Source of the DNA: CAITWF01 sp038231575
GTDB lineage: Bacteria; Verrucomicrobiota; Verrucomicrobiia; Opitutales; Opitutaceae
NCBI GenBank assembly: GCA_038231575.1
Contig: JBBRLB010000033.1
Coordinates: forward strand, 1 to 49,852
Direction: 5' to 3'
Length of the DNA: 49,852 nt
This document shows positions 26,501-33,214 of this stretch, piece after piece (within the stretch, counting starts at the first letter, position 1; the number at the start of each line of letters is the position of its first letter). The notes under the pieces were generated by a model. It had not been told where the DNA came from and did no database searches. It worked only from the letters and a program-made list of their open reading frames with translations. A program made the position numbers and the translations under genes.

Positions 26501-26874
26501 AGAACACCGGCCTCAACAAATACGCCGGCGGCGTCGCGCCCAAGAACGCGTTCTTCCAGCCGTGGGTCGGTCGCCTCGACCTCCACCTCGCGCAGGAAAT
26601 CCCGCTCTACAAGCCGGCGAGTTTGGAAGTGTTCATGGACTTCATCAACTTCGGCTCCTTTGTGAACAAGCGCCTTTTCAATTATTTTGAAAAAGCCCCG
26701 CTGTCCGCGAACGACGTCTACTGGCGCATGAACGCCGGCGGCGCGACTTACGGCCCCGACGGTCGCATTCGCCCGACCTTCAGCGGCACCGCGGCCAACG
26801 CCAACACCAACTTCCTCTTCGACAACGTGCAATCCCGCTGGCGCATTCAGTTCGGCGCCAAGCTGAAATTCTAA
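23584..26874 (+). CDS. Oar-like TonB-dependent outer-membrane receptor
   Basis: 1096-residue outer-membrane protein. Signal peptide ~1-36 (cleaved near ALAQG). A carboxypeptidase-regulatory/CnaB-like beta-sandwich (~39-125, LTGVVHDSGGKLIAGASV) precedes the plug (~150-270, with NNRYNSVLIDGSRIND and GFTGAAVNAVTKSGTN). A 22-strand-type barrel follows, ending ...RIQFGAKLKF with the terminal Phe expected of BAM substrates. This order is that of Oar/SusC-like receptors, which import large oligomers or export small proteins with TonB energy. No TonB box is certain. Its substrate is unknown; the gene interrupts the polysaccharide genes and has its own terminator. The 109-base gap before it shows TTGACC at 23541 but no convincing -10 box. 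Confidence 0.93.
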   Translation: MNSPTVRPLIPTARFLRAVALFLGLAFAPFALAQGIVSSGLTGVVHDSGGKLIAGASVTAVHTPTGTTYTSVTTDAGRYNFRGLISGGPYAVSVTASGFKPVERTDLMTQLGQDASADFSLEASSVVVMEKFTVKGDTGELNANATGAGSLLDALRLSNKPTTQRSLADLVSASSFVTLSSLSSANDREEAHIVAVGQNNRYNSVLIDGSRINDQFGLNGTGLASFFNPLSIDIIDQLSIDVSPYDTRQSGFTGAAVNAVTKSGTNTFHGSAYYDISKDKIFGVRGQGPDVAVGTTQGITPILKRETKGFTFGGPIIKNTLFFFVNYEKFMRIAPALQAGMTPDATDAAAITARFAQIATAAGKGINFGTVGQSVVNQADDTKKLAKVDWNIVAGQRLSLRYSETNGQVPQFGSYSTTNFGSGVNSLNAGGATTSYSSNFYAQTRKERNITATVTSQWSQNFKTEVRFGDIKQDQYTPINATLPQIRIFGVGATNQSGVHVANGVLVAGTDQFRHGNQINAKTKSYSAVGDYFMGNFTFSGGVDREKNNDYNLFRAGSFGIFDFANIAAFQADTANGFSRAFYVQGTPIADVSDSAVTGVFGQAKWEALPGLTLMAGLRYDYVESGTRPPFNQLFKDRFGMANNGTVDGATSLSPRVSFNWSVDQSRTTQVRGGVGHFLGRAPWVFFSNSYSNPGIGRYNVVNTATPRSLTDYLKNTFDPNSPIGVSPTITPGNRFEMNFADDGIKLPSVWRGNFAIDRKLPLWNSALSLEVIQTYNDQALFISNDNLLPTTKGADGRQRFAGSVNTPANARFSEFLNAYHVKNVSTGEARYITLSWDRPMKDGWASNFSYTRGRSTEAQSFGQTTASGQWASTAVFNMNSIEEAHSDFEVPDRIQLTYTRQFELKKGWRSTASFYYEGHTGNPFSYVYTSDLNGDSLTNDDLVAVPTNASDSRFDFSAMNATDQAAYFAFLQNTGLNKYAGGVAPKNAFFQPWVGRLDLHLAQEIPLYKPASLEVFMDFINFGSFVNKRLFNYFEKAPLSANDVYWRMNAGGATYGPDGRIRPTFSGTAANANTNFLFDNVQSRWRIQFGAKLKF

Positions 26875-26898
26875 GCACGCAGCACTTCCCGCTCTCGA

Positions 26899-26932
26899 CC
26901 GCCGCACCCGCCAGGTGCGGCGGTTTTCTTTT
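26899..26932 (+). terminator. Rho-independent terminator after the TonB-dependent receptor
   Basis: A perfect 10-bp GC-rich stem (CCGCCGCACC, 26899-26908, with GGTGCGGCGG, 26914-26923) has a 5-base loop and is followed directly by TTTTCTTTT (26924-26932). It lies 24 bases past the receptor stop and is the clearest terminator in the window. Confidence 0.93.
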
Positions 26933-27053
26933 GGCGGGTTTCGCCGGATGGACTGTCATGGCGAGAAGCGGACCGACGCGGTCCATCCCGCCCGACGCTT
27001 CCCTGAAAAATCCCCTTGTTCCCCCGCCCTTCGCCGCTTTCCTTGAGCCTTCC

Positions 27054-27929
27054 ATGATTTATCTGCTCGGTGGATCCGGTTATGTTGGCCAAGCCTATCA
27101 GGCGCTGCTCACGCGCAAGGGCATTGCTTTCCGCAATCTCCGCCGGGCGGATATCGACTACACCAATCCCGCCGTGCTGCGCGACGCGCTCCGCCGCGAC
27201 CGGCCCGCCTTCCTGATCAATTCCGCGGGCTACACCGGCAAGCCCAACGTCGACGCCTGCGAGCTCCACAAGTCCGAGTGCCTCTTCGGCAACGCCGTCC
27301 TGCCGGGCCTCATCGCCCAAGCCTGCGGAGAAGCCGGCGTTCCGTGGGGCCACGTTTCGAGCGGTTGTATTTACAGCGGCGCGCGACCCGACGGTTCCGG
27401 TTTCCAAGAGGACGATACTCCGAACTTCACCTTCCGCACCAACCACTGCTCGTTCTACAGCGGCACCAAGGCGCTCGGTGAAGAAGTGCTCGGCGGTGCG
27501 CCCCACACCTACATCTGGCGCCTGCGCATCCCGTTCGACAACGTCGACAACCCGCGCAACTACCTCACGAAGCTGATGCGCTACCCGCGCCTGCTCGCCG
27601 CCACGAACTCGATTTCCCAGCTTGAGGAATTTTGCGCCGCTACCTTCGCCTGCTGGGAGAAACGCGTGCCCTTCGGCGCCTACAACGTCACCAACCCCGG
27701 CGCGATCGCCACCCACGAGGTCGTCGAGCACATCCAGCGGAGCGGCGTCTGCCAGAAGGAGTTTTCCTTCTTCAAAGACGAGGATGAGTTCATGCAACTC
27801 GCGGCCAAGACCCCGCGCTCAAATTGCGTGATGGACTCGTCGAAGCTCACCCGCGCCGGCATCACCATGACCGAGGTCCACGAGGCCGTCGCCCGCGACC
27901 TCCGCACCTGGCGCAAGGCCGCCGCCTGA
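27054..27929 (+). CDS. Sugar-nucleotide reductase of the RmlD/RHM type (SDR)
   Basis: 291-residue SDR. NAD(P)-binding GGSGYVG at residues 6-12, active-site Ser in HVSSGCIYSG and Tyr/Lys in FYSGTKALGEE. The size, the N-terminal form and the CIYSG segment resemble dTDP-4-dehydrorhamnose reductases and the reductase domain of eukaryotic RHM/UER proteins. It starts the run 27054-29965 with rfbB and rfbA just downstream, so it probably reduces the 4-keto sugar produced by RfbB. It is not close enough to RmlD to call it such. ATG 27054 follows a pyrimidine-rich leader; the gap from the receptor terminator holds no other gene. Confidence 0.75.
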   Translation: MIYLLGGSGYVGQAYQALLTRKGIAFRNLRRADIDYTNPAVLRDALRRDRPAFLINSAGYTGKPNVDACELHKSECLFGNAVLPGLIAQACGEAGVPWGHVSSGCIYSGARPDGSGFQEDDTPNFTFRTNHCSFYSGTKALGEEVLGGAPHTYIWRLRIPFDNVDNPRNYLTKLMRYPRLLAATNSISQLEEFCAATFACWEKRVPFGAYNVTNPGAIATHEVVEHIQRSGVCQKEFSFFKDEDEFMQLAAKTPRSNCVMDSSKLTRAGITMTEVHEAVARDLRTWRKAAA

Positions 27930-27984
27930 TCCGCCGGGCCTTCGGTCTCCCCACTCTCCGTCCTCACCTCCCAAACTCTCCAGC

Positions 27985-29052
27985 GTGAATCTCCTCGTCA
28001 CCGGCGGCTGCGGCTTCATCGGCTCCAATTTCATCCGCCAGCGCCTCACCGAAAAAGGCTCCGCGCTCGGCCGGCTCGTCAATCTCGACGCGCTCACCTA
28101 CGCCGGCAATCCCGCCAACCTCGCCGATCTCGCGGGCGACCCGCGCTACGTTTTTGCGCATGGCGACATCGGCGACACCACGCTCGTGCCTCGCCTCCTG
28201 GCCGAGCATTCGATCGACGCCATCGTCAACTTCGCCGCCGAGTCGCACGTCGACCGCTCCATCGATTCACCGGAGCCGTTCATCCAGACCAACGTCGTCG
28301 GCACGCTCCGCCTCCTGAATTGCGCCCGGGTCTATTGGGCGAAACTCGCCGAGCCGAAGAAAACCGCTTTTCGTTTCCTGCACGTTTCGACCGACGAAGT
28401 CTACGGCACGCTCTCGCTCACCGATCCGGCCTTCACCGAGCAGACGCCGTTCGCGCCCAACTCCCCCTACGCCGCGTCCAAGGCCTCGAGCGATCATCTC
28501 GTGCGCTCGTTCCAGCACACCTATCATTTCCCGACGCTGACCACCAACTGCTCGAACAACTACGGCCCGTTTCATGTCCCCGAGAAGTTGATCCCGTTGA
28601 TGATTCTCAACGCGCTCGAGGGCAAAAATCTTCCGGTTTACGGCGACGGCATGCAAATCCGCGACTGGCTCTACGTCGAGGATCACGCCACCGCGATCTG
28701 GCTGGTGTTGAATCGCGGTCGCGTCGGCGAGACCTACAACATCGGCGGCCTGAACGAAAAACCGAACATTGAGATCGTGAAAACCATCTGCGCGCTGCTC
28801 GACCAAAAGTCGCCGCGCCCCGACGGAAAATCCTACTTCACCCAAGTCACCTACGTCGCCGATCGTCCCGGCCACGATCGCCGATACGCGATCGACTGCC
28901 AAAAGCTGCAGGCGGAGCTCGGCTGGGCGCCGCAGGAAAATTTCACCAGCGGCATCGGCAAGACGGTTGACTGGTATCTCGCCCACCGCCGCTGGGCCGC
29001 TGACATTACCGCCAAGAAATATTCTCGCGAACGCCTCGGTGTCGCCAAATAA
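27985..29052 (+). CDS. rfbB: dTDP-glucose 4,6-dehydratase
   Basis: 355-residue cytoplasmic SDR converting dTDP-glucose to dTDP-4-keto-6-deoxyglucose, the branch point for 6-deoxysugars. NAD-binding GGCGFIGSN at the N-terminus, FAAESHVDRSID, the catalytic STDEVYG (Thr-Asp-Glu) and YAASK are all present, and NCSNNYGPFHVPEKLIPL and RPGHDRRYAID are RfbB signatures. It starts with GTG (27985); no ATG fits upstream of the GGCGFIG motif. It lies 55 bases after the SDR gene and 7 bases before rfbA, so cotranscription is likely. Also known as rmlB. Confidence 0.96.
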   Translation: MNLLVTGGCGFIGSNFIRQRLTEKGSALGRLVNLDALTYAGNPANLADLAGDPRYVFAHGDIGDTTLVPRLLAEHSIDAIVNFAAESHVDRSIDSPEPFIQTNVVGTLRLLNCARVYWAKLAEPKKTAFRFLHVSTDEVYGTLSLTDPAFTEQTPFAPNSPYAASKASSDHLVRSFQHTYHFPTLTTNCSNNYGPFHVPEKLIPLMILNALEGKNLPVYGDGMQIRDWLYVEDHATAIWLVLNRGRVGETYNIGGLNEKPNIEIVKTICALLDQKSPRPDGKSYFTQVTYVADRPGHDRRYAIDCQKLQAELGWAPQENFTSGIGKTVDWYLAHRRWAADITAKKYSRERLGVAK

Positions 29053-29059
29053 ATTCCCT

Positions 29060-29965
29060 TTGACCTCTTCGTCCAATTCTCTGTCGCGTAAGGGCATCAT
29101 CCTCGCCGGCGGCTCCGGCACGCGCCTCTTCCCGCTCACCATCGCGGTCTCGAAGCAGCTCATGCCGGTTTACGACAAGCCGATGGTCTACTATCCGCTC
29201 TCGGTCCTGATGCTCGCCGGCATCCGCGAGGTGCTCGTCATTTCCACGCCGACCGATCTCCCGCTCTTCAAGAAACTCCTCGGCGACGGCGCGAACATCG
29301 GGATGCAGCTCAGCTATGCCGAGCAGCCGAGCCCCGACGGACTCGCCCAGGCGTTCCACATCGCGGGCGATGTCGGCTTCCTGAAAAACAATCCCGCCGC
29401 GCTCGTCCTCGGTGACAATCTTTTTTACGGCGCGGATTTTGTTCGCTCTCTCGAACAGGCCGATGCCCGCCACGACGGCGCCACGATCTTTGGCTACCGC
29501 GTCGCCGATCCGAAGAGCTACGGCGTCGTCGAATTCGCGTCCGACGGCCGCGTGCTTTCCCTCGAGGAGAAGCCCGCGGAGCCAAAATCGAACTACGCCA
29601 TCCCGGGAATTTATTTCTACGACCAAGACGTCGTCGCAATCTCGCGGAGACTGCAGCCTTCGAAGCGCGGCGAACTCGAAATCACCGATCTCAACCGGCT
29701 CTACCTCGACGCCGGCAAGCTGCACGTCGAACTGCTCGGTCGCGGCACCGCCTGGCTCGACACCGGCACCCACGACTCGCTCCTCGAAGCCGCTCAGTTC
29801 GTCCACGTGATCGAAAACCGCCAGGGCCTCAAAATCGCCTGTCTCGAGGAAATCGCCTGGCGCAAGGGCTGGATCGATCGCGCGCAACTCGACGCCAACA
29901 TCGCGAAGCTCGGCAAGTCCGCCTACGGCGCCTACCTTCGCCGCCTCGCCGACGAGAAATCGTAG
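29060..29965 (+). CDS. rfbA: Glucose-1-phosphate thymidylyltransferase
   Basis: 301-residue enzyme making dTDP-glucose from glucose-1-phosphate and dTTP, the substrate of the neighbouring RfbB. The nucleotide-binding GGSGTRLFPLT, KQLMPVYDKPM, LGDNLFYG, SYGVVEF and WLDTGTHDSLLEA match RmlA throughout, and the length is normal. No ATG precedes GGSGTRL in frame; I chose TTG at 29060 (a further TTG at 28967 lies inside rfbB). A CTG at 29081 is also possible. The gene follows rfbB by 7 bases. Also known as rmlA. Confidence 0.95.
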   Translation: MTSSSNSLSRKGIILAGGSGTRLFPLTIAVSKQLMPVYDKPMVYYPLSVLMLAGIREVLVISTPTDLPLFKKLLGDGANIGMQLSYAEQPSPDGLAQAFHIAGDVGFLKNNPAALVLGDNLFYGADFVRSLEQADARHDGATIFGYRVADPKSYGVVEFASDGRVLSLEEKPAEPKSNYAIPGIYFYDQDVVAISRRLQPSKRGELEITDLNRLYLDAGKLHVELLGRGTAWLDTGTHDSLLEAAQFVHVIENRQGLKIACLEEIAWRKGWIDRAQLDANIAKLGKSAYGAYLRRLADEKS

Positions 29966-30043
29966 GGCGTCGCGCCGCCTCCGCCGTCGCGTTGGCGAAG
30001 GAGGATTGCAGCCGCCCTGGTCGCCGCCCACGTTCCTCTTCGC

Positions 30044-30994
30044 GTGCAGGTCTCGTTCGTCATCCCGCTCTTCAACAACCTCGCGCTCACCCGCGCCTGC
30101 GTGGAGAGCCTACAAGCCACCCTGCCCGCCGGGCTCGCCCACGAGATCATCCTGGTCGACGACGGCAGCACCGACGGCACCCGCGCGTGGTTGGCCACAC
30201 TGGCTCCGCCCTTCCGCGTCCTCCTCAACGAGCGCAACCTCGGTTATGCCGCCGCCAACAACCGCGCTGTGGCCGTCGCAACCGGAGAACAGCTCGCACT
30301 GCTCAACAACGATCTCGTGTTGCTCCCACGCTGGCTGGAACGCCTGCGCCGCGCCCATCGCTCGCTGGGCGATCGCGCCGGGCTCGTCGGCAATGTCCAG
30401 CGCGACGCCCGCACCGGCGCCATCGATCACACGGGCATTATCATCAATCGCGCCGGCAAACCCGAACATGACCGCGGGTTGCCGCCTTTGTCGTCACGGA
30501 TCTTTTCCCGCGTGCGGCGCGTGCCCGCCGTCACCGGCGCGTGCGTGCTGCTCGATCGCGCCCTCTGGCAGCAGCTCGGCGGTTTCGACGAGGCCTACAT
30601 CAACGGCGGCGAGGACATCGATCTTTGCTTCAAGGCCCGCGCCGCGGGCCGCGTCAACGCCGTCGCACTGCACAGCATCGTCCGCCATCACATCAGCTCA
30701 TCGCCGGGACGAAAACTGCACGACGAGAAAAACTCCTATCTGCTCGCCCGTCGCTGGCGCCGCGAATTCGTCGCGAGCGCCGACTCGGCGTTTCGTTCGT
30801 GGTGCCGCGACTACCATGAGCAAAATCTCCTCGATCCCCGCGAGGGCGATCAGCGGCTCGCGCGGGACGCCTGGTTCTACGCGCACGGCCTGCGGCGCAC
30901 CCCGCCGCCCGAAGCCGTCGCTGATCTCGAAGCGGCGCTCGACCGCGAATTCGCGCGCTGGGCGGAATTGTTCGGTCCCGTTATGCGCTCCTGA
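30044..30994 (+). CDS. GT2 glycosyltransferase, rhamnosyltransferase-like
   Basis: 316-residue GT-A enzyme. FVIPLFNNLALTRACVESL, LVDDGSTDGT, ALLNNDLVLLP (metal-binding region) and GGFDEAYINGGEDIDLCFKA are the standard GT2 landmarks of rhamnosyl- and related transferases of O-antigen clusters. It starts with GTG 30044, 78 bases after rfbA, and is likely in the same transcript. The last 14 bases overlap the 3' end of the convergent GT2 gene at 30981. It probably uses the deoxysugar made by the preceding genes; that link is inferred from order. Confidence 0.9.
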   Translation: MQVSFVIPLFNNLALTRACVESLQATLPAGLAHEIILVDDGSTDGTRAWLATLAPPFRVLLNERNLGYAAANNRAVAVATGEQLALLNNDLVLLPRWLERLRRAHRSLGDRAGLVGNVQRDARTGAIDHTGIIINRAGKPEHDRGLPPLSSRIFSRVRRVPAVTGACVLLDRALWQQLGGFDEAYINGGEDIDLCFKARAAGRVNAVALHSIVRHHISSSPGRKLHDEKNSYLLARRWRREFVASADSAFRSWCRDYHEQNLLDPREGDQRLARDAWFYAHGLRRTPPPEAVADLEAALDREFARWAELFGPVMRS

Positions 30995-31913
30995 TCACGT
31001 CGCGCACGATCGCCTGCGGGCGCTGGTTCACGGTCAGGAACATCCGGCCGATGTATTCGCCGATGAGCCCGAGCAGCACGAGCTGCGTGCCGGAAAACAC
31101 CAGTAGCGCCGCCATCAACGAACCCCAGCCAAACGCCGGCCCGCGATCTGCAAGGCGCAGCCAGAGCACGCCGACAAACGCGACCAATCCCGCCAGCGCC
31201 ATCAGCAGTCCCAGCCCCGTCGCCACGCGCAACGGCAGCACGGAAAAATTCACCCACGCGCTCAGCCACAGCCGCACAAGGCGGCGCAGCGTGTAGCCGC
31301 TTGCACCCGCTTGCCGCGCTTCGTGCCGCACCTCGATCGACCCGATGCGCTGCGTCACCTGCAAAATTAATCCGTCGATGTAGGGATAGGGGCCGGTGTG
31401 GGCGGCGACTTCCTGCGCGACGAAAGCGGTCACGCAGCGAAAACTCGAAAGATAAAAACCCGCCGGTTTGTCGAGCGCCCAATCGGTCATGCGATTCGTG
31501 AACCAGCTCCCGAAATTCCGCCAGCGCGAGTGTTGCTTTTCCGCGTAGTGGCCGAAGACCACGTCGAGCCCGCTCGTCTTGGCGTGCTGCCACAACCGCA
31601 CCGCCTCGGCCGGCGGATTCTGCCCGTCGTCGTCGAGGTTGACGATGTGCGCGCCGTGCGCGTGCCGCCAGCCCGTGAGCACCGCGTTGTGCTCGCCGTA
31701 ATTCCGCGCGTGCTCGACGAGCGTGATCGGCACCTTGGCGTCTTTCACCAATGCGCGGCACACCTCGCCGGTCATGTCGCCGCTGCCGTCGTTGACCAAA
31801 ATAATCTCCTGCCCGCCCTCGACGGTCAGCGCCTCGATCTCGCGCACGACCGCCCCGATCGTCTCGGCGCTGCGGTAGAGCGGAATCACGAAGCTGAGCG
31901 CAGGGCTGGACAT
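30981..31913 (-). CDS. Membrane-anchored GT2, polyprenyl-phosphate sugar transferase (GtrB/ArnC-like)
   Basis: 310-residue GT2 with two C-terminal membrane helices (~225-250 and ~262-288), the layout of GtrB/ArnC/DPM-type enzymes that charge undecaprenyl phosphate with a sugar. FVIPLYRSAETIG, ILVNDGSGD and NLDDDGQNPPAEA (metal-binding Asp cluster) mark the GT-A domain. The helices would anchor it at the inner membrane so that its product can feed GT-C transferases. It is the last gene of the minus-strand run that begins with the methyltransferase at 36286, 79 bases after the SDR gene. Confidence 0.92.
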   Translation of the reverse strand: MSSPALSFVIPLYRSAETIGAVVREIEALTVEGGQEIILVNDGSGDMTGEVCRALVKDAKVPITLVEHARNYGEHNAVLTGWRHAHGAHIVNLDDDGQNPPAEAVRLWQHAKTSGLDVVFGHYAEKQHSRWRNFGSWFTNRMTDWALDKPAGFYLSSFRCVTAFVAQEVAAHTGPYPYIDGLILQVTQRIGSIEVRHEARQAGASGYTLRRLVRLWLSAWVNFSVLPLRVATGLGLLMALAGLVAFVGVLWLRLADRGPAFGWGSLMAALLVFSGTQLVLLGLIGEYIGRMFLTVNQRPQAIVRDVIRSA

Positions 31914-31992
31914 GAATCAACAGGAAGGCCGGGAAGCCCGGGAAGAGCAAAGCAGATTTCGGCCCGTTCGGTCCGGCCATCCGGTTCAAAAT

Positions 31993-32994
31993 TCAGACGT
32001 AATATCTCAGCTCGGCGCGATAATATCTCAGGGTCTTCGTCAGCGCCGTGCGCAGATCGGTCCTCGGCCGCCACCCGAGCGCCCGGCCGATCAAGCGGTC
32101 GTCCGCATAGTAGTGCCCGATGTCGATTTTCTTTCGGTCGGCCGGAAATTTCTTCACCGCGAACGCCCCGCCGCGGTTGATCTCCACGAGCAATTCCGCG
32201 AGCCGTTGCAGCGTGACCGGTGGCGGGCCCCCGAGATTAAACACCTTTCCGATCGCCACGTCGCAGCTCGCCGAGAGGAGAAACGCGTCCACGGCATCGT
32301 CGACGAAAGTGAAGTCCCGCAACTGCTCGCCGCCCCACACCTCGAACGGCTGGCCTTCCAGCAGCCGGCGCAGCCACACGCCGACGAAGGTCTGCCGCGC
32401 ATCCTTCACGCGCATCCGCGGACCGATCGTGTTGGTGAGCCGCAGCGCCGTCGCGCGGATGCCGTGCACCCGGGAATAGAGCAGATGGAATTCCTCGCCC
32501 GCGAGTTTGTTGATGCCGTTCACGTCGACGGGACGCAGCGGGTGCTTCTCGTCGACGGGCAAATAGTCCGGCTTCCCGTAAATCTGGCGGGTGCTCGCGA
32601 AAACAATCCGGATCGCGGGGTTGTGCACCCGGCACGCCTCGAGGATCGCGAGCTGCGCCCGGCCGTTGATGTCGAGGTCCGTCTGCGGATCCGTCATCGA
32701 ATCCATGTGACTCGTCTGGCCGGCAAGGTTGAACAGAAAATCCTGCCCGCGCACGAGCCGTGGCAGCCGCGGCCAGTCCCGCACGTCGGCCTGGTGCACG
32801 CGCACCCGGCCAGCGAGGCCCACGAGATTACGGCGGTTGCCACCATATTCCGGAATCAACGCATCGAGAATCGTCACCCGCGCCCCGAGCGCGACGAGCC
32901 GGTGTGCGAGATTCGAGCCGATGAAGCCAAGTCCGCCGGTGATGAGCACGCGTTTCCCGGAAAACGCGCGGCGAAAATTGGGCGAAGCGGGCAT
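31993..32994 (-). CDS. NAD-dependent epimerase/dehydratase with substituted active-site Tyr (SDR)
   Basis: 333-residue SDR. NAD-binding GGLGFIGSN, then NLAGQTSHMDSM, FASTRQIYGKP and LRLTNTIGPRM follow the usual extended-SDR order. The expected YxxxK reads N-G-I-N-K (VDVNGINKLAGE), so Tyr is Asn while Lys is kept. The change is embedded in an otherwise well-kept protein. I chose ATG at 32992-32994, which starts just before the GGLGFIG fold; the frame opens further upstream at 33060. It follows a 220-base gap rich in palindromes and precedes the GtrB-like gene by 79 bases. Confidence 0.85.
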   Translation of the reverse strand: MPASPNFRRAFSGKRVLITGGLGFIGSNLAHRLVALGARVTILDALIPEYGGNRRNLVGLAGRVRVHQADVRDWPRLPRLVRGQDFLFNLAGQTSHMDSMTDPQTDLDINGRAQLAILEACRVHNPAIRIVFASTRQIYGKPDYLPVDEKHPLRPVDVNGINKLAGEEFHLLYSRVHGIRATALRLTNTIGPRMRVKDARQTFVGVWLRRLLEGQPFEVWGGEQLRDFTFVDDAVDAFLLSASCDVAIGKVFNLGGPPPVTLQRLAELLVEINRGGAFAVKKFPADRKKIDIGHYYADDRLIGRALGWRPRTDLRTALTKTLRYYRAELRYYV

Positions 32995-33088
32995 GCGGCG
33001 TTCAGCAAACACCGCAGCCGCTCCCCGCGCCAACTCGAAAAACACCCTGTCACCGCCCACCCCCTCGCGTCCACCTCACCGGGTCGCT

Positions 33089-33107
33089 TGTAACGTATTA
33101 CGTTACA
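33089..33107. repeat. 19-bp palindrome, copy 1
   Basis: TGTAACGTATTACGTTACA, a perfect palindrome around a central base. It lies in the gap between the membrane-protein gene and the SDR gene, upstream of the SDR start. An 8-bp inverted repeat, ACCGGGTC (33078-33085) and GACCCGGT (33133-33140), brackets it. Its AT-rich core contrasts with the GC-rich surroundings. It could be an operator of an XRE/HigA-like repressor or a mobile repeat. Confidence 0.65.
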
Positions 33108-33146
33108 TCGCCCTTTTCGGCCCAAGCCCGGTGACCCGGTCCCGTT

Positions 33147-33165
33147 TGTAACGTAATACGTTACA
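33147..33165. repeat. 19-bp palindrome, copy 2
   Basis: TGTAACGTAATACGTTACA, identical to copy 1 except for the central base, 58 bases further on in the same gap and 50 bases past the stop of the membrane-protein gene (33215). The rest of the 220-base gap (32995-33214) holds no gene. Confidence 0.65.
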
Positions 33166-33214
33166 TTCCACCCGCGCGGGAACTGAGAAGGAAAGGAGGC
33201 GGGCTGACGCCGCG

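Noticed and set aside
24130..26907. 925-codon minus-strand open frame opposite the TonB-dependent receptor
   Set aside because: It is the shadow of the receptor gene, with no recognisable motif and a biased Gly/Arg/Glu/Val composition.
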